A DNA stretch of 64,000 bases from Desulfotignum sp. (GCA_021737695.1 JAIPDL010000007.1:1-64000), one strand, 5' to 3'. Shown: positions 10,922 through 22,737, counted from the first letter of the stretch. Notes: generated by a model from the letters alone, not told the origin. Numbers and translations: made by a program.

Positions 10922-12070
10922 ATGAAAAAAACCTGGATTATTCAAAGTTTTTTATCCGTGCTGGCACTGACATTTCTGTTCGGTTGCGCCGCCAACGAGC
11001 CGGTTGATTTCGGCACATTCGCTCCGGCGCAGTTCGATCTGGAAAAAAAAGAATCCAAAGTGGACAATTTTCTGGTGATCATGGATGCATCCAGCTCCAT
11101 GCGGCATGACAACAAATTTGACATCGCCAAAACCGTTGCCCAGCGTTTGAACATGACAATCCCGGAACTGGGTCAAACCGCCGGTCTCCGGACGTTTGGT
11201 CATGACCCCTCTGTATGCTCAAACAAAACAAGATTGTTTTACGGCATGGAACCCTATGCGACTGCCGCGATGGCGGATGGATTAGGGAATGTGACAAAAC
11301 CGGGCGGAACCAGCCCCCTGGATGAGGCCCTGGCAGCAGCTCAAACCGATCTGGAAGCCTTGTCCGGAACGAACAATGCGGCGATTATCATCAGTGATGG
11401 TAAAGACATGACCGATGTGCGGGGCCAGGCCCAGGCACTTAAAGACAAATTCGGTTCCTCCCTGTGCATCTACCCGGTGCTGGTAGGCGATGCACCCGAA
11501 GGCCGCCAACTGCTTCAGGATATTGCTGAAATCGGTGGCTGCGGTTTTTTCACCACGGCAGACGATCTGTTGCCCAGCGCCGGTATGGCTGGATTTGTAT
11601 CCCAGGTATTCCTCAAAGACGCGCCGGCTCCGGCCCCCGCTCCGGCACCGGTAAGAAAAGATTCCGATGGTGACGGCGTTTATGATGATAAAGACCAGTG
11701 CCCCGGCACCCCGGCCGGTGCCCGGGTGAATGCGGTGGGTTGCTGGATTCTGGAAGATGTCCTGTTTGATTTCGACAAAGCCGTGATCAAACCGGAAGCC
11801 TATCCTCTGCTGGATGAAGTGGTGGAAATCATGAAAAAGAATCCCGGCATGAACGTGGAGCTCCAGGGACATACCGACAACATCGGTACCAAAGAGTACA
11901 ATATGGGCCTGTCTTTGAGACGCGCCAATGCTGTTGCTGACTACCTTGCAAACAACGGTATTTCAAAAGACCGGCTGACCACCAAGGGATTCGGATTCAG
12001 CAAACCGGTCGCTCTTAACAGCACCGAAATCGGCCGTTCCCTCAACAGACGGGTGGAACTTCACCCATAA
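10922..12070 (+). CDS. Lipoprotein with VWA domain, TSP3-like Ca-binding repeat and OmpA-family C-terminus
   Basis: Lipobox LFGCAA; VWA MIDAS-like DASSSM; DSDGDGVYDDKDQCPGTP; OmpA LQGHTDNIGTKEYNMGLSLRRANAV. Confidence 0.88.
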   Translation: MKKTWIIQSFLSVLALTFLFGCAANEPVDFGTFAPAQFDLEKKESKVDNFLVIMDASSSMRHDNKFDIAKTVAQRLNMTIPELGQTAGLRTFGHDPSVCSNKTRLFYGMEPYATAAMADGLGNVTKPGGTSPLDEALAAAQTDLEALSGTNNAAIIISDGKDMTDVRGQAQALKDKFGSSLCIYPVLVGDAPEGRQLLQDIAEIGGCGFFTTADDLLPSAGMAGFVSQVFLKDAPAPAPAPAPVRKDSDGDGVYDDKDQCPGTPAGARVNAVGCWILEDVLFDFDKAVIKPEAYPLLDEVVEIMKKNPGMNVELQGHTDNIGTKEYNMGLSLRRANAVADYLANNGISKDRLTTKGFGFSKPVALNSTEIGRSLNRRVELHP

Positions 12071-12125
12071 ATAGGTCACCTGTGTCAATAACATCTACAA
12101 GTACTGACAATTAATTCGACTGATC

Positions 12126-12163
12126 CGGCGGGTTTATCTTGATGATAAACCCGCCGTTTTTTT
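12126..12163 (+). terminator. Rho-independent terminator
   Basis: Perfect 13-bp stem CGGCGGGTTTATC/GATAAACCCGCCG, 5-nt loop, followed by TTTTTTTA. Confidence 0.85.
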
Positions 12164-14093
12164 ATAGCTGTATTTCCTGCCCGGTTCTTTCAACACCATA
12201 TCCGCCCAAGGTCTGAACCCTTTGCTTGAATGCATCGCCGGCAATGGTCTCCAGCAGAATTTGGACATTGGGAGTATTGAAAAACCGTTCCCGTATCACC
12301 AGATCATAAGATTCCGTGACAATGGGCACAAAGTCCAGATCCAGGGCCCGGGCCGCTGCCATGATCCCCAAACCCGCATCGGCCCGTCCGGACAACACGG
12401 CCACAGCCACCGACATATGCGTATATTCGTCATTTTCGTATCCGATGATATCCGCCGGGGTCAAACCGGCATCCAACAGCTTATAGTCAAAAAGAATTCG
12501 CGTGCCGGACCCGGCCTGACGGTTGATGAACCGCAGTTTTTTGTTTTTGAGATCCTCAATGGATCCGATATTTTCCGGATTGCCCTTGGGCACGATGAAT
12601 CCCTGCTGCCGCATGACCAGATTCACCAGGCGCACCGGCATATTGGGCAGATATTTTTTGATGTAACTGACGTTATAGGAACCGTCTTCCGGGTCCAGGA
12701 GATGGGCCCCGGCCAGGTGGCAGGCATTGTTTCGAATCGCCATGAGCCCGCCCATGCTTCCCACATGACTCGATGAGATATTAATGCCGTCATGATCGCG
12801 CCGCATCTGGTCGGCCAAAAGATCCAGGGTATTATCATGGGACCCGGTGATCACCAGGGTGTTCTCGATGGCGGACAAGGGTTTGAGCAGCCGGGCGGTC
12901 GGGGTTTCGGTTTCGGAAATCCCTTCCACATCCTTAGGGATCTGAATGATGCCGTCGGCTTCGGTCAACGTGGTGATACTGCCCGATCCCCTGGGCAGCT
13001 GGGAGGCGATGAGCCGCCCGTCCACGGACCCGATCTTTACCCGCAAAAACTCATCCTGTCCCAGTTTGGAAGCGATTTTCCGGGCCAGGGCCACCGGTTC
13101 AAACCGGTCTTCCCCAGGTGCCAGTTTCTGCATGAAGCGCAGCAACGGCCCCACAAACTGCTCAAACGCCACAATGGCGGAAACCGGATATCCGGGAATA
13201 CCGAATACCGGCTTTCCGGAGATATCTCCCATCAATACCGGTTTTCCCGGCATCATGGTCACCCCGTGAACCATGACCCGGCCTAAGGACGTCATCACCG
13301 GCCTTGCAAAATCTTCAGACCCGGCAGAGGACCCCCCAATGATGCACACCATATCATACGCGCCCTTCACTGCCCGGTCCACCGCGTTTGTAATTGTTTC
13401 CAGATCATCTTTAAGCATGGGATGACGATCGGCAACAGCCCCGTTATCCCGGCACAGGGCTTTAAGCACCGTGGAATTGGATTCGATTACCTGTCCCGGA
13501 ATCATTTGTTCCGGAGATGTCTCATGCCATTGAACCAGTTCCGACCCGGTGGGAATGATCAGGACCCGGGGGGGGGTATACACATCTACCTGAAACACGC
13601 CCCCGGACAACAAAGCCCCCATGGCATAGGCATTGATCTGATGACCTCTGGGAAACAACAGCTTGGTGGCCACGATGTCTTCTCCCATTTTTCGCACATG
13701 CTGCCAGGGAAACACGGGGGCTTCGATTTCAACGGTTTTTTCATCAATTATATTGATATGCTCAATCATGATCACGGCATTGGTGCCGGGCGGCAGGGCA
13801 TGGCCGGTGTTGACCCAGAAACCGGTTTCGTCCGGAGCCAGCACTTTAGGGGCATCTTCACTGGCACCGAATGTCTGTTTCGCATCCACGGCCATCCCAT
13901 CCATGGCGGCTGCGTGGAAATTGGGGCTGGACAGTTTTGCGATTGCCGGCGAAGCCAGAACACGGCCCTGGGCGGCTGTCACATCGATAGTCTCCACATC
14001 GGTGACCCGGTCTTTAAATCGGTCCATCAGAATCTGCCGGGCCGTTTCAATGGGTTGCGTATCCAGATACACATTTCGTTTAGATGTCATCAC
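12162..14093 (-). CDS. Molybdopterin biosynthesis MoeA fused to a C-terminal periplasmic-binding-like (PBP) domain
   Basis: MoeA motifs AAMDGMAVDA, IIGGSSAGSEDF, GIPGYPVS; C-terminal substrate-binding-like domain (NRQAGSGTRILFDYKL). Confidence 0.88.
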   Translation of the reverse strand: MMTSKRNVYLDTQPIETARQILMDRFKDRVTDVETIDVTAAQGRVLASPAIAKLSSPNFHAAAMDGMAVDAKQTFGASEDAPKVLAPDETGFWVNTGHALPPGTNAVIMIEHINIIDEKTVEIEAPVFPWQHVRKMGEDIVATKLLFPRGHQINAYAMGALLSGGVFQVDVYTPPRVLIIPTGSELVQWHETSPEQMIPGQVIESNSTVLKALCRDNGAVADRHPMLKDDLETITNAVDRAVKGAYDMVCIIGGSSAGSEDFARPVMTSLGRVMVHGVTMMPGKPVLMGDISGKPVFGIPGYPVSAIVAFEQFVGPLLRFMQKLAPGEDRFEPVALARKIASKLGQDEFLRVKIGSVDGRLIASQLPRGSGSITTLTEADGIIQIPKDVEGISETETPTARLLKPLSAIENTLVITGSHDNTLDLLADQMRRDHDGINISSSHVGSMGGLMAIRNNACHLAGAHLLDPEDGSYNVSYIKKYLPNMPVRLVNLVMRQQGFIVPKGNPENIGSIEDLKNKKLRFINRQAGSGTRILFDYKLLDAGLTPADIIGYENDEYTHMSVAVAVLSGRADAGLGIMAAARALDLDFVPIVTESYDLVIRERFFNTPNVQILLETIAGDAFKQRVQTLGGYGVERTGQEIQL

Positions 14094-14114
14094 TGCTTTC
14101 CTTATGTTGGCTTT

Positions 14115-15341
14115 TTATAGAAGAATCACCTGGGTGACGGTATTTTTCTCGAGCCCTTCCAGATTTTCGCCGATATCCAGAAGGCCGTCGGCATGAATCA
14201 TGGTCCGAATCAGGCCGGATTTACCAAGAACCGGCTTTGCAATCATACCATCCGGGCCGTTTTCCAGCATCACCCGGACAAAATCACGACGGCCCTGGGC
14301 AGATGCCACGTTCCGGGTCAATTTTGCCGGCACCCGGACCAGGTGCTTTGGCTTTCTGTATCCCTGGATCCGGTTCAGAAACGGGATCACCACCATTTTC
14401 ATCACCACCATGGCGGAGACCACCTGGCCGGGCAGGCCCCATACCGGTTTGGCCCCGCTTTTTGCCAGAATGGTGGGTTTGCCCGGGCTCACAGACATGC
14501 CATGGACCAGTATCCGGGTATCCGGCAACGCGGAAAGCACCTCCACGGTATAATCTCTGGTCCCCACGGAACTGCCCCCGGAAATGAGCACCATATCGGT
14601 TTGTGCCAGAGCTTTTTCACACGCCGCTTGCAACTGATCCGGGTCATCTTTGACAATCCCGTACCGCATCACTTTGGCATGGGCCTCCTGAACAAACCCA
14701 CTCAGGGCATAGGAGTTGATATCCCGGATCCGGCCCGGTTCCGGTTCCTGGTCGATGGGAATAATTTCATCCCCTGTGGAAATAATGCCCACCACCGGCA
14801 TCCGGTGGACCGGCAACGTGGTGAACCCCAACCCGGCGGCCAGGCCTGCCTCCTGGGGACGGATGAATGTACCGGCCCCCAGAACCACATCCCCGGATGA
14901 AAAATCCTCATTGGCATCGATCACATGCTGGAGCGGTGCCACACTTTTATAGATTTCAACCGAGGCATCATCAATGGTCTGGGCATGTTCCACCATGACC
15001 ACGGCATCCGCCCCCCTGGGCAGCATGCCCCCGGTGGAAATCCGGGCGGCTTTCCCGGGTGCCAGTTCAAAATCCGGTACCTGGCCCATCAGAATCGTTC
15101 CCTGAATCTCCAGCCAGGCGGGTGTGGATTCCGAGGCCCCGAAGGTGGCGGAAGCATTGACGGCAAATCCATCCATGGTGGCCCGCCGGAATCCCGGCAT
15201 ATCCCCGGGCGCTGTCAGGTCTTCTGCCAGGATTCTGGAAAACGCATCACTGATATCCACCCTTTCAGTATCAGCAGGATTGAACTGTCGGGTCATGGAC
15301 AGAACATCGTCCAGGGTTTTCACTTTAAAAAAATGATTCAT
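14115..15341 (-). CDS. moeA: Molybdopterin molybdenumtransferase MoeA
   Basis: [34 protein letters not shown]; start set at MNHFFKVK. Confidence 0.9.
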   Translation of the reverse strand: MNHFFKVKTLDDVLSMTRQFNPADTERVDISDAFSRILAEDLTAPGDMPGFRRATMDGFAVNASATFGASESTPAWLEIQGTILMGQVPDFELAPGKAARISTGGMLPRGADAVVMVEHAQTIDDASVEIYKSVAPLQHVIDANEDFSSGDVVLGAGTFIRPQEAGLAAGLGFTTLPVHRMPVVGIISTGDEIIPIDQEPEPGRIRDINSYALSGFVQEAHAKVMRYGIVKDDPDQLQAACEKALAQTDMVLISGGSSVGTRDYTVEVLSALPDTRILVHGMSVSPGKPTILAKSGAKPVWGLPGQVVSAMVVMKMVVIPFLNRIQGYRKPKHLVRVPAKLTRNVASAQGRRDFVRVMLENGPDGMIAKPVLGKSGLIRTMIHADGLLDIGENLEGLEKNTVTQVILL

Positions 15342-16564
15342 TTCAATGCCTCTTTCATCCGCGTCATGGCTTCGATCACGTTTTCCCGGCTGTTGAACGC
15401 GGATATCCGGATATATGGACTGCCACACCTGCCGAATCCGCCGCCCGGCGTACATACCACCCCGGCTTTATGCAGCAGCAGATCAAAAAAATCCCAGGAA
15501 TCCCGGCCCTGGCCGTCCACCCAGATATACGGGGAATTGTCTCCCCCCACATATGCAAATCCCAAGTCGACCATGGTTTTACCGATGATATCGGCATTCT
15601 CCAGATATCCGGCGATCAATTCACTGATCTGGGCCTGTCCTTCCCGGGTGTATACGGCTTCTGCGGCTTTTTGCACGGGATAGGAAACCCCGTTGAACTT
15701 GGTGCTTTGACGGCGATGCCACAGCCCATGCAGAGACACGGTCTCCCCATTGTTCAAAAATACCCGGCATTCTTTGGGAACCACGGCAAATCCGCACCGG
15801 GTCCCGGTAAATCCAGCGGTTTTGGAAAAACTTCTGAATTCCACTGCCACTTCCCGGGCCCCGTCGATTTCATAGATGCTTCTGGGCAGGGATGCATCCC
15901 GGACAAAAGATTCATATGCCGCATCAAACAAGATCAATGCGTGGTTTTTGCGGGCATAATCCACCCATTGTGCCAGATCGGATTTGGTGGCGCAGGTGCC
16001 GGTGGGGTTGTTGGGAAAACACAGATAGATCAGGTCCACCGGGGTTGCCGGCAACTGGAGGAGAAACTGGTTTTCCTTGATACAATCCAGGTAGACAATG
16101 TCTTTATAACGGCCGTCCACAAATTCCCCGGTTCTACCGGCCATGACATTGGTATCCAGGTACACCGGATACACTGGATCCGGAATTGCGATTTTGATAT
16201 CACCGGCAAACAGTTCCTGGAAATTGCCGGTATCACATTTGGCACCGTCACTGACAAAGATCTCGTCCGCCGAGACATCCGCTCCCCGGGCCTGGTAATC
16301 ATGGGCTGCAATTTTTTCCCGTAAAAACGCATACCCCTGTTCCGGGCCGTATCCCCGGAACGTAGCGTCATCTGCCATCTCATCCACGCCTTTGTGGAAT
16401 GCGGTTACCACCGCCGGAGGCAATGCCCGTGTCACGTCTCCGATGCCCAGACGAATCACCCGGATATCCGGATTTTCCTTCTGGAACTGATCCACACGCC
16501 GGGCGATATCTGAAAAAAGATAGGACGTTTTTAATTTCTGATAATTTTCATTGGCCTTGATCAT
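15338..16564 (-). CDS. dapL: LL-diaminopimelate aminotransferase
   Basis: 408 aa; [47 protein letters not shown]. Confidence 0.93.
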   Translation of the reverse strand: MIKANENYQKLKTSYLFSDIARRVDQFQKENPDIRVIRLGIGDVTRALPPAVVTAFHKGVDEMADDATFRGYGPEQGYAFLREKIAAHDYQARGADVSADEIFVSDGAKCDTGNFQELFAGDIKIAIPDPVYPVYLDTNVMAGRTGEFVDGRYKDIVYLDCIKENQFLLQLPATPVDLIYLCFPNNPTGTCATKSDLAQWVDYARKNHALILFDAAYESFVRDASLPRSIYEIDGAREVAVEFRSFSKTAGFTGTRCGFAVVPKECRVFLNNGETVSLHGLWHRRQSTKFNGVSYPVQKAAEAVYTREGQAQISELIAGYLENADIIGKTMVDLGFAYVGGDNSPYIWVDGQGRDSWDFFDLLLHKAGVVCTPGGGFGRCGSPYIRISAFNSRENVIEAMTRMKEALK

Positions 16565-16621
16565 GATTTTTCCTTTTTAATTCTGAATCGGTTTTCACCA
16601 ACCACACACGAATTTTCACCT

Positions 16622-17470
16622 TCACTCTTTTTTTAGAAACGGATCCACCGCCCGGGTCAATGTCTCAAATTCTTTCACACTCAGGGTTTCGGCCCGTCGT
16701 TCCGGGGCTATGTCAGCGTTTTTCAGCGCTTGGGCAATCGTGGGTTTATCCAGCCCGAGATCCGGGCCGACCAGAGAATTTTTCAATGATTTACGACGCT
16801 TTGAGAATGCCGCTTTGATCACGGCGAACAATCGTTGTTCCATGTCCCGGGAAAAGGGCCGGGAAGGAAAAAAATCAAATAACAATACCGTGGAATCCAC
16901 AACCGGTTTCGGGAAAAAAGCACCCGGCCCGATATTCACCAGCCGCCGGATATCGGCGGCATATTGGGAAACTGCAGATAACCGCGAATAAGCCTTATTG
17001 CCCGGAGTTGCCAGGATCCGGTCCGCCAGTTCTTTTTGAAACATCAGAAAAGCGCTGCCCACAGAATCCCGTGCCCGGATCAACTGAAACAGAATCTGAG
17101 ACGAAATATTGTAGGGCAGATTGCCCATGACCACCAGTTTCTGCCCTTGGGCCAAAGCAGCAATATCGGTTTTAAGAAAATCCTGGTTCACTACCCGGAC
17201 CCAGTCGATTTCATGGCTTTCAAGCACCTGGGTCAGCAAGGGAATCAGCCGCCGGTCCTTTTCCACCACCGTGAGATGGCGGGTTATTTTTGCAATGGGA
17301 ATGGTCAAGGCGCCCAAACCGGGGCCGATTTCCACCACTCTTGTATGGCGATCGATACCGGTTTGATCCACAATCATACGGGCTGTTTCAGGATTTGACA
17401 AAAAATTCTGTCCCATCTCCTTACCGGCATAAATCTGTTTTTCTTTGAGTAACTGCCCTGGATATATCAT
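16622..17470 (-). CDS. rsmA: 16S rRNA (adenine1518/1519-N6) dimethyltransferase
   Basis: GQNFLSNPE, VVEIGPGLGALT, MGNLPYNISSQIL. Confidence 0.95.
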   Translation of the reverse strand: MIYPGQLLKEKQIYAGKEMGQNFLSNPETARMIVDQTGIDRHTRVVEIGPGLGALTIPIAKITRHLTVVEKDRRLIPLLTQVLESHEIDWVRVVNQDFLKTDIAALAQGQKLVVMGNLPYNISSQILFQLIRARDSVGSAFLMFQKELADRILATPGNKAYSRLSAVSQYAADIRRLVNIGPGAFFPKPVVDSTVLLFDFFPSRPFSRDMEQRLFAVIKAAFSKRRKSLKNSLVGPDLGLDKPTIAQALKNADIAPERRAETLSVKEFETLTRAVDPFLKKE

Positions 17471-17623
17471 ATTGCTGCTTGACTTTCTTTATTTCAAGAA
17501 GTAATTTTAAATCACGCACATTAATAATATACGTTAATACGACGTAATATTCAATACCGGCACGACCGGTACACGTGGGATTATTACGTAAAAACAAAAC
17601 CTTTTATAATCAGGAGATACGTC

Positions 17624-17986
17624 ATGTCACACAACGTGGACCTTGGAACCAACTGGGAAGGGCTTATCAAAACCCTGCTGCAACGATTGGATATGCCCAC
17701 AAAAGAGGATATCAACCATCTTCATGCCAGGCTCGACACGCTGGAACACCTCATTCAGCAGAAGCAGCCCGGCACAAAGCGGCAACCCCGCAAAAAAACA
17801 AGCCGGCGGAAAAGTGCGTCTGCAATCGCTTTGGAAATCATTGCCGGGTATCCCGACGGGGTTGATTTCAAAACCATCATGGATACCACTGGATTTGAAG
17901 ACAAAAAACTGAGAAACATCATTTACCGGCTGGACTCTTTGGGTAAAATTCAGCGGGTCCGCCGCGGCACTTACAAAACCACTTAA
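17624..17986 (+). CDS. Small basic protein with C-terminal winged-helix-like segment
   Basis: 120-aa ORF; basic linker (KRQPRKKTSRRK); C-term VDFKTIMDTTGFEDKKLRNIIYRLDSLGKIQRVRRGTY resembles wHTH; AGGAG RBS. Confidence 0.65.
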   Translation: MSHNVDLGTNWEGLIKTLLQRLDMPTKEDINHLHARLDTLEHLIQQKQPGTKRQPRKKTSRRKSASAIALEIIAGYPDGVDFKTIMDTTGFEDKKLRNIIYRLDSLGKIQRVRRGTYKTT

Positions 17987-18005
17987 TCTACCGGAAATCC
18001 ATTTT

Positions 18006-20984
18006 ATGACCCGTCACACACATACCATTGGCCAGCGTATTCACAATTACGAAGTTGTAGCCGTCACCCCATTGCCCATAATTGATTCGACCTTGATACA
18101 GCTGGTGCACGATAAAACCCGGGCCCGGCATTTTCATATTGCCAACCAGGATAAAGAAAACACCTTCAGCGTTATTTTCAGAACGGTTCCCACCGATTCC
18201 ACAGGGGTTGCCCACATACTGGAACACACCGTGCTGTGCGGATCCCGCCATTTCAATGTCCGGGATCCGTTTTTTTCCATGATCAAGCGGAGTCTGTCCA
18301 CGTTTATGAACGCGTTCACCGCATCCGACTGGACCATGTATCCGTTTGCCACCCAGAATGAAAAAGATTATTACAATCTCATGGATGTGTACCTGGATGC
18401 GGCTTTTTTCCCGAAAATCGATGAATTGAGTTTCAAACAGGAGGGGTGCCGTCTGGACCTGGACCCGACACAGGATCCGGAACTGGTATACAAAGGCGTG
18501 GTGTACAACGAGATGAAAGGCGCCATGTCCTCCCCCAGCCAGGTCATGGGACGGGCACTGCTCCAGAGCCTGTATCCGAACACCACCTACAGCAACAATT
18601 CCGGCGGGGATCCTTTGCAAATCCCGAAACTGACCTGGCAGGATCTTAAACGCTTCCACAGCCGATACTACCATCCTTCCAACGCCCAGTTCTACACCTA
18701 TGGAAATCTGCCCCTGGAAAAAACCCTGGCGTTCATCCATGACAAGGTGCTGAACGGATTCGAGTTCTTGTCCGTGGATTCCTCAGTGCCTGCCCAGCCC
18801 CGGTGGCAGACCCCTCGACAGGAAACTTACACATATGCCTATTCCGATACTGACACCATGGAAAAAAAATATCAGGGGTGTGTGGCCTGGCTCACCTGCG
18901 ATGCCAAAGATGCATATGAAGTGCTGGTGCTCACTGTATTGGAACAGATTCTGATCGGCAATGCCGCATCTCCGTTAAGAAAAGCGCTGATCGATTCCAA
19001 CCTGGGGTCTGCACTGGCAGACGCATCCGGATTTGAACCGGACAACCGGGATACCATGTTTGCCATCGGGCTCAAAGACATAGAAAAAAATGCCGTGGCC
19101 CGGGTGGAATCCATTGTTTTTTCAACTCTTGAAAACCTGGTAAAAGAAGGGATCGCACCGGATCTGGTTGAATCCGCCATCCACCAGATCGAATTTTACA
19201 GAAAAGAGATCACCAACACCCCGTATCCTTTTGGTATCAAACTGCTGCTTTCCTTTGCCGGCAATCTGATCCATGACGGAGATCCTGTATCCTGCATCAA
19301 CATTGACGCAGACCTGGAACGGCTGCAACAGGCCCTTGCCAAAGGCGGTTTTCTGGAAGAACGGTTGAAAACCTATTTTATTGACAATCCCCACCGGGTG
19401 TTGTTCACCCTGGCACCTGACCCGGACCTGGAATCTGCCACGGAAAAGCAGATCAAAAAAGAATTGACAAAAATATATCAGCGTCTGTCCCAAAAAGATC
19501 GGGAAAAAATCGAACAGGATGCAAATCAGCTGGAGCAAATACAAGAGCAGCAGGAAGATCTGTCCGTGCTTCCCACACTGGAACTGACGGACGTGCCACC
19601 GGAAATTGAAATGATCTCTCCGGACCCACTGGACCAGGTGACACATGCGGCCGGCTATGACAAGGCCACTTCCGGCATTCTGTATTTCACCTGCCCCATG
19701 GGAGCTGGTCATGTGGCGACATCGTTGTTTCCCCTGGTCCCTTTTTTCTGCCAGGCCTTTACCCACAGCGGCACCGCCGGTCAATCCTATATCCAGATGG
19801 CGGAAAAAATAGACCGGTACACTGGCGGGGTGACCCTGTCTCCTTTTTCAGGTACCTATTTTGACAAGGAAGCAGATTCCCATGTGTTTCTGGCGCTCCA
19901 GGGAAAAGCGCTGGACCGGAACATCCCCCATCTGTTTGACATTATCAGGGAATTTGTTCTGACTTATGGATTCACTGATCTGGAACGGTTGAAAAACCTG
20001 CTGCTCCAGTACCGGGCCGGCATGGAATCCTCCATTGTCGCCACCGGTCACCGGTATGCCATTTCCCTGTCATCCCGGCATCTGTCCATGGCATCCCACA
20101 TCAATGAAATCTGGCACGGCATTGCCCAGTACCAGACCATTAAACAGATCGTTCAGGACATAACGGATCCAAAAAAAGCACAACCGGTGATGGAACAACT
20201 GGCAGAAAACCTGAATACCATGGCCAGGGGAATCCTACGCAAAGACAATTTCAAACCGGCCGTTATCGGAAGTCTGGGTGCCATCCAGCAGGCGGACCAG
20301 GCCATCGGACAGATGCTTACTGCGCTGCCGGACAGCTCCAGGCCGGCATTTTTCACTCCCGACATCCCCAGAGACACGCACGCCCCCCGGGACGGGTGGA
20401 TGACCAACACGGCGGTCTCGTTTGTGGGCCAGTCTTTTAAAACCGTGGGAATCACTCATGAAGACGCCCCGGGTCTGTCCGTGATCAGTAAAATTCTGCG
20501 GGCATTGTTTCTGCACCGGGAAATCCGGGAAAAAGGCGGAGCATACGGCGGATTTGCCATTTACAATTCCGAAGAAGGTATTTTCTCATTGGGTTCCTAT
20601 CGGGATCCCCATATCACACGCACCCTGGATGTCTATCAAAAAGCCTGTGAATACATCATGAAAGGGGACTACACCCAGACCGATGTCAAGGAAGCCATTC
20701 TTCAGGTGTGCTCTGATATCGATAAACCGGAAACTCCGGGACCGGCCGCCATGAAAGCGTTTTACCGGGATATCGCCCGGCTCACCGACGACATCCGCCG
20801 GCAGTTCAAGGATCAGCTGCTTCAGCTGGACAGAAACCGGGTCAAAGCCATCGCTCAAAAATATTTTGACCTGGATGGCCGGCAGGCGGGTGTCTCAGTC
20901 ATCTCCAGCAAAACCGCTTTGGAACAGGCCAACCTGTCTCTGGAAAAAGCAGGGCAGGCCCCGCTGGTTCTGAACAAGATATAA
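18006..20984 (+). CDS. M16C (presequence-protease-like/insulinase family) metallopeptidase
   Basis: 992 aa; inverted zinc motif AHILEHTVLCGS; M16C-associated domain. Confidence 0.92.
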   Translation: MTRHTHTIGQRIHNYEVVAVTPLPIIDSTLIQLVHDKTRARHFHIANQDKENTFSVIFRTVPTDSTGVAHILEHTVLCGSRHFNVRDPFFSMIKRSLSTFMNAFTASDWTMYPFATQNEKDYYNLMDVYLDAAFFPKIDELSFKQEGCRLDLDPTQDPELVYKGVVYNEMKGAMSSPSQVMGRALLQSLYPNTTYSNNSGGDPLQIPKLTWQDLKRFHSRYYHPSNAQFYTYGNLPLEKTLAFIHDKVLNGFEFLSVDSSVPAQPRWQTPRQETYTYAYSDTDTMEKKYQGCVAWLTCDAKDAYEVLVLTVLEQILIGNAASPLRKALIDSNLGSALADASGFEPDNRDTMFAIGLKDIEKNAVARVESIVFSTLENLVKEGIAPDLVESAIHQIEFYRKEITNTPYPFGIKLLLSFAGNLIHDGDPVSCINIDADLERLQQALAKGGFLEERLKTYFIDNPHRVLFTLAPDPDLESATEKQIKKELTKIYQRLSQKDREKIEQDANQLEQIQEQQEDLSVLPTLELTDVPPEIEMISPDPLDQVTHAAGYDKATSGILYFTCPMGAGHVATSLFPLVPFFCQAFTHSGTAGQSYIQMAEKIDRYTGGVTLSPFSGTYFDKEADSHVFLALQGKALDRNIPHLFDIIREFVLTYGFTDLERLKNLLLQYRAGMESSIVATGHRYAISLSSRHLSMASHINEIWHGIAQYQTIKQIVQDITDPKKAQPVMEQLAENLNTMARGILRKDNFKPAVIGSLGAIQQADQAIGQMLTALPDSSRPAFFTPDIPRDTHAPRDGWMTNTAVSFVGQSFKTVGITHEDAPGLSVISKILRALFLHREIREKGGAYGGFAIYNSEEGIFSLGSYRDPHITRTLDVYQKACEYIMKGDYTQTDVKEAILQVCSDIDKPETPGPAAMKAFYRDIARLTDDIRRQFKDQLLQLDRNRVKAIAQKYFDLDGRQAGVSVISSKTALEQANLSLEKAGQAPLVLNKI

Positions 20985-20991
20985 CCGAACG

Positions 20992-21897
20992 TCAGTCGGA
21001 CATTTTTTTCAACAGCTCCGCCAGTTTCGGGTCAGCTGCCCGGGGAAAATCCGGTCTCATTCTGGCGATCTCCAGCGTATGCTGACCCAGGAGCCGGTAA
21101 AGGTCTGAATATCGGGGCATTTTTTTATCAATATCAGCCAGGTGCCGGGCGATGATCGTTTCATCGCCCCGGACCACCGGGCCGGTCAGGGCCTTGACAC
21201 TGCCCTGGGACGTAATATTTCCCAAGGTTCCCTGGATCAAAGGCGCCAGAATATCAAAGGCCTTGTCCGGGGGCAGACCGGCACTGCCCAGCAGGGTCAA
21301 GGCAAAATGCGCCACCGTCACCAGATAATTGGAGGCCACCACAGCAGCAGCATGGTACAGGGTTTTGGCATCTGTGGGAATGGTAAAAGGCCGGGCCTTT
21401 AATTGGGTCACGATTTGCTGACCCATGGTCTGGGCCCGATCCGTGCCTTCGATGGATATATTGATTCCCTGAAACGGGGAGGATGCATCCGGTGCATACG
21501 GTACAAACGACTGAAGCGGATGAAGCGAGCCCGTGGCAGCCCCTTTTTCCCGGGCCGACGACAGAATATCCGATGACAACGCCCCGGACAGATGAAATAC
21601 CACACTGTGCGCATCAAATCCTCTGGCCGCCGCCACCTGTTCACAAACCGGTTTGATCTGGATATCCGGCGTGGCAATAAAAATCAGATCACAGTCTCTG
21701 GCCGCTTTTGCCGGATCATTGAACACAGTCCCGCCCTGGACCCAGTCCATTGCTTTCTGGGCCGACTCCCGGGTTCTGCTGACAAATGCCCCGGGACAGT
21801 ATCCCTGGTGTGCCAGAAACACCGCCAGGTTGATGCCCACCCGTCCGCAGCCGATGATACAGAACCGCTTTTGGGTTTTATTTGTATTCATATTCAT
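20992..21897 (-). CDS. Rossmann-like/DUF2520 NAD(P)-binding protein
   Basis: [21 protein letters not shown] dinucleotide-binding motif; DUF2520-like [12 protein letters not shown]; upstream of panB end. Confidence 0.85.
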   Translation of the reverse strand: MNMNTNKTQKRFCIIGCGRVGINLAVFLAHQGYCPGAFVSRTRESAQKAMDWVQGGTVFNDPAKAARDCDLIFIATPDIQIKPVCEQVAAARGFDAHSVVFHLSGALSSDILSSAREKGAATGSLHPLQSFVPYAPDASSPFQGINISIEGTDRAQTMGQQIVTQLKARPFTIPTDAKTLYHAAAVVASNYLVTVAHFALTLLGSAGLPPDKAFDILAPLIQGTLGNITSQGSVKALTGPVVRGDETIIARHLADIDKKMPRYSDLYRLLGQHTLEIARMRPDFPRAADPKLAELLKKMSD

Positions 21898-22669
21898 CCG
21901 ATGGAAACCGGCCCAGCTGCACATCTTCAATATACTCAGCCACCCCTTTTCCGGCCGCAACTGCCAGATCGGCATATTTTTTCACGAATTTGGGCAGAAA
22001 CCGGTCATTGATCCCCAGCATGTCATGGAGCACCAGCACCTGACCATCACAATGGGGACCGGCCCCGATACCGATGGTGGGAATTTTCAGCACCTGGGTG
22101 ATCTTTTCAGATAGGGGAGACGGAATCCCTTCCAGCACCACGGAAAACGCACCGGCCGCTTCCACATCCTTTGCATCTTTCAGCAGCCGTTCCTCGTCCC
22201 GCTGGACCCTGAATCCCCCCATCTGGTGAACGGACTGGGGTGTCAGACCGATATGGGCCTGCACCGGAATCCCGGCTTTGGCCAATGCCGTAATCACCGG
22301 ACACACGTCAGCCCCGCCCTCCAGTTTCACGGCAGATGCCCCGGCTTCCTTTAAAAACCGGCCCGCATTCTGAACCGCGTCATTCAAAGCACCCTGGTAG
22401 GACATAAACGGCATGTCTCCGATCACCAGAGCCCGTTGACAGGCCCGGGCCACCATGGCGGTATGATACAGCATCTCATCCATGGTCACCGGCAATGTGG
22501 TTTCTCTGCCCTGAACCACCATACCCAGAGAATCCCCCACCAGAATGGAATCAATACCGGCCTGGTCCAGTATTCTTGCAAAAGGATAGTCATACGCGGT
22601 TAATGTGGTGATTTTTTTCCCCTGCTGCTTCATTTTCATAAACGTGGCTGTAGTTATCTGAGATGGCAT
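21878..22669 (-). CDS. panB: 3-methyl-2-oxobutanoate hydroxymethyltransferase
   Basis: [32 protein letters not shown] and VKLEGG motifs. Confidence 0.96.
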   Translation of the reverse strand: MPSQITTATFMKMKQQGKKITTLTAYDYPFARILDQAGIDSILVGDSLGMVVQGRETTLPVTMDEMLYHTAMVARACQRALVIGDMPFMSYQGALNDAVQNAGRFLKEAGASAVKLEGGADVCPVITALAKAGIPVQAHIGLTPQSVHQMGGFRVQRDEERLLKDAKDVEAAGAFSVVLEGIPSPLSEKITQVLKIPTIGIGAGPHCDGQVLVLHDMLGINDRFLPKFVKKYADLAVAAGKGVAEYIEDVQLGRFPSDEYEYK

Positions 22670-22737
22670 GGACGTTTCTCCTGAAATTTCGGGTTCACAA
22701 TTGTATGTTCACACCTTAGAACAAAACCGGATAAGTT

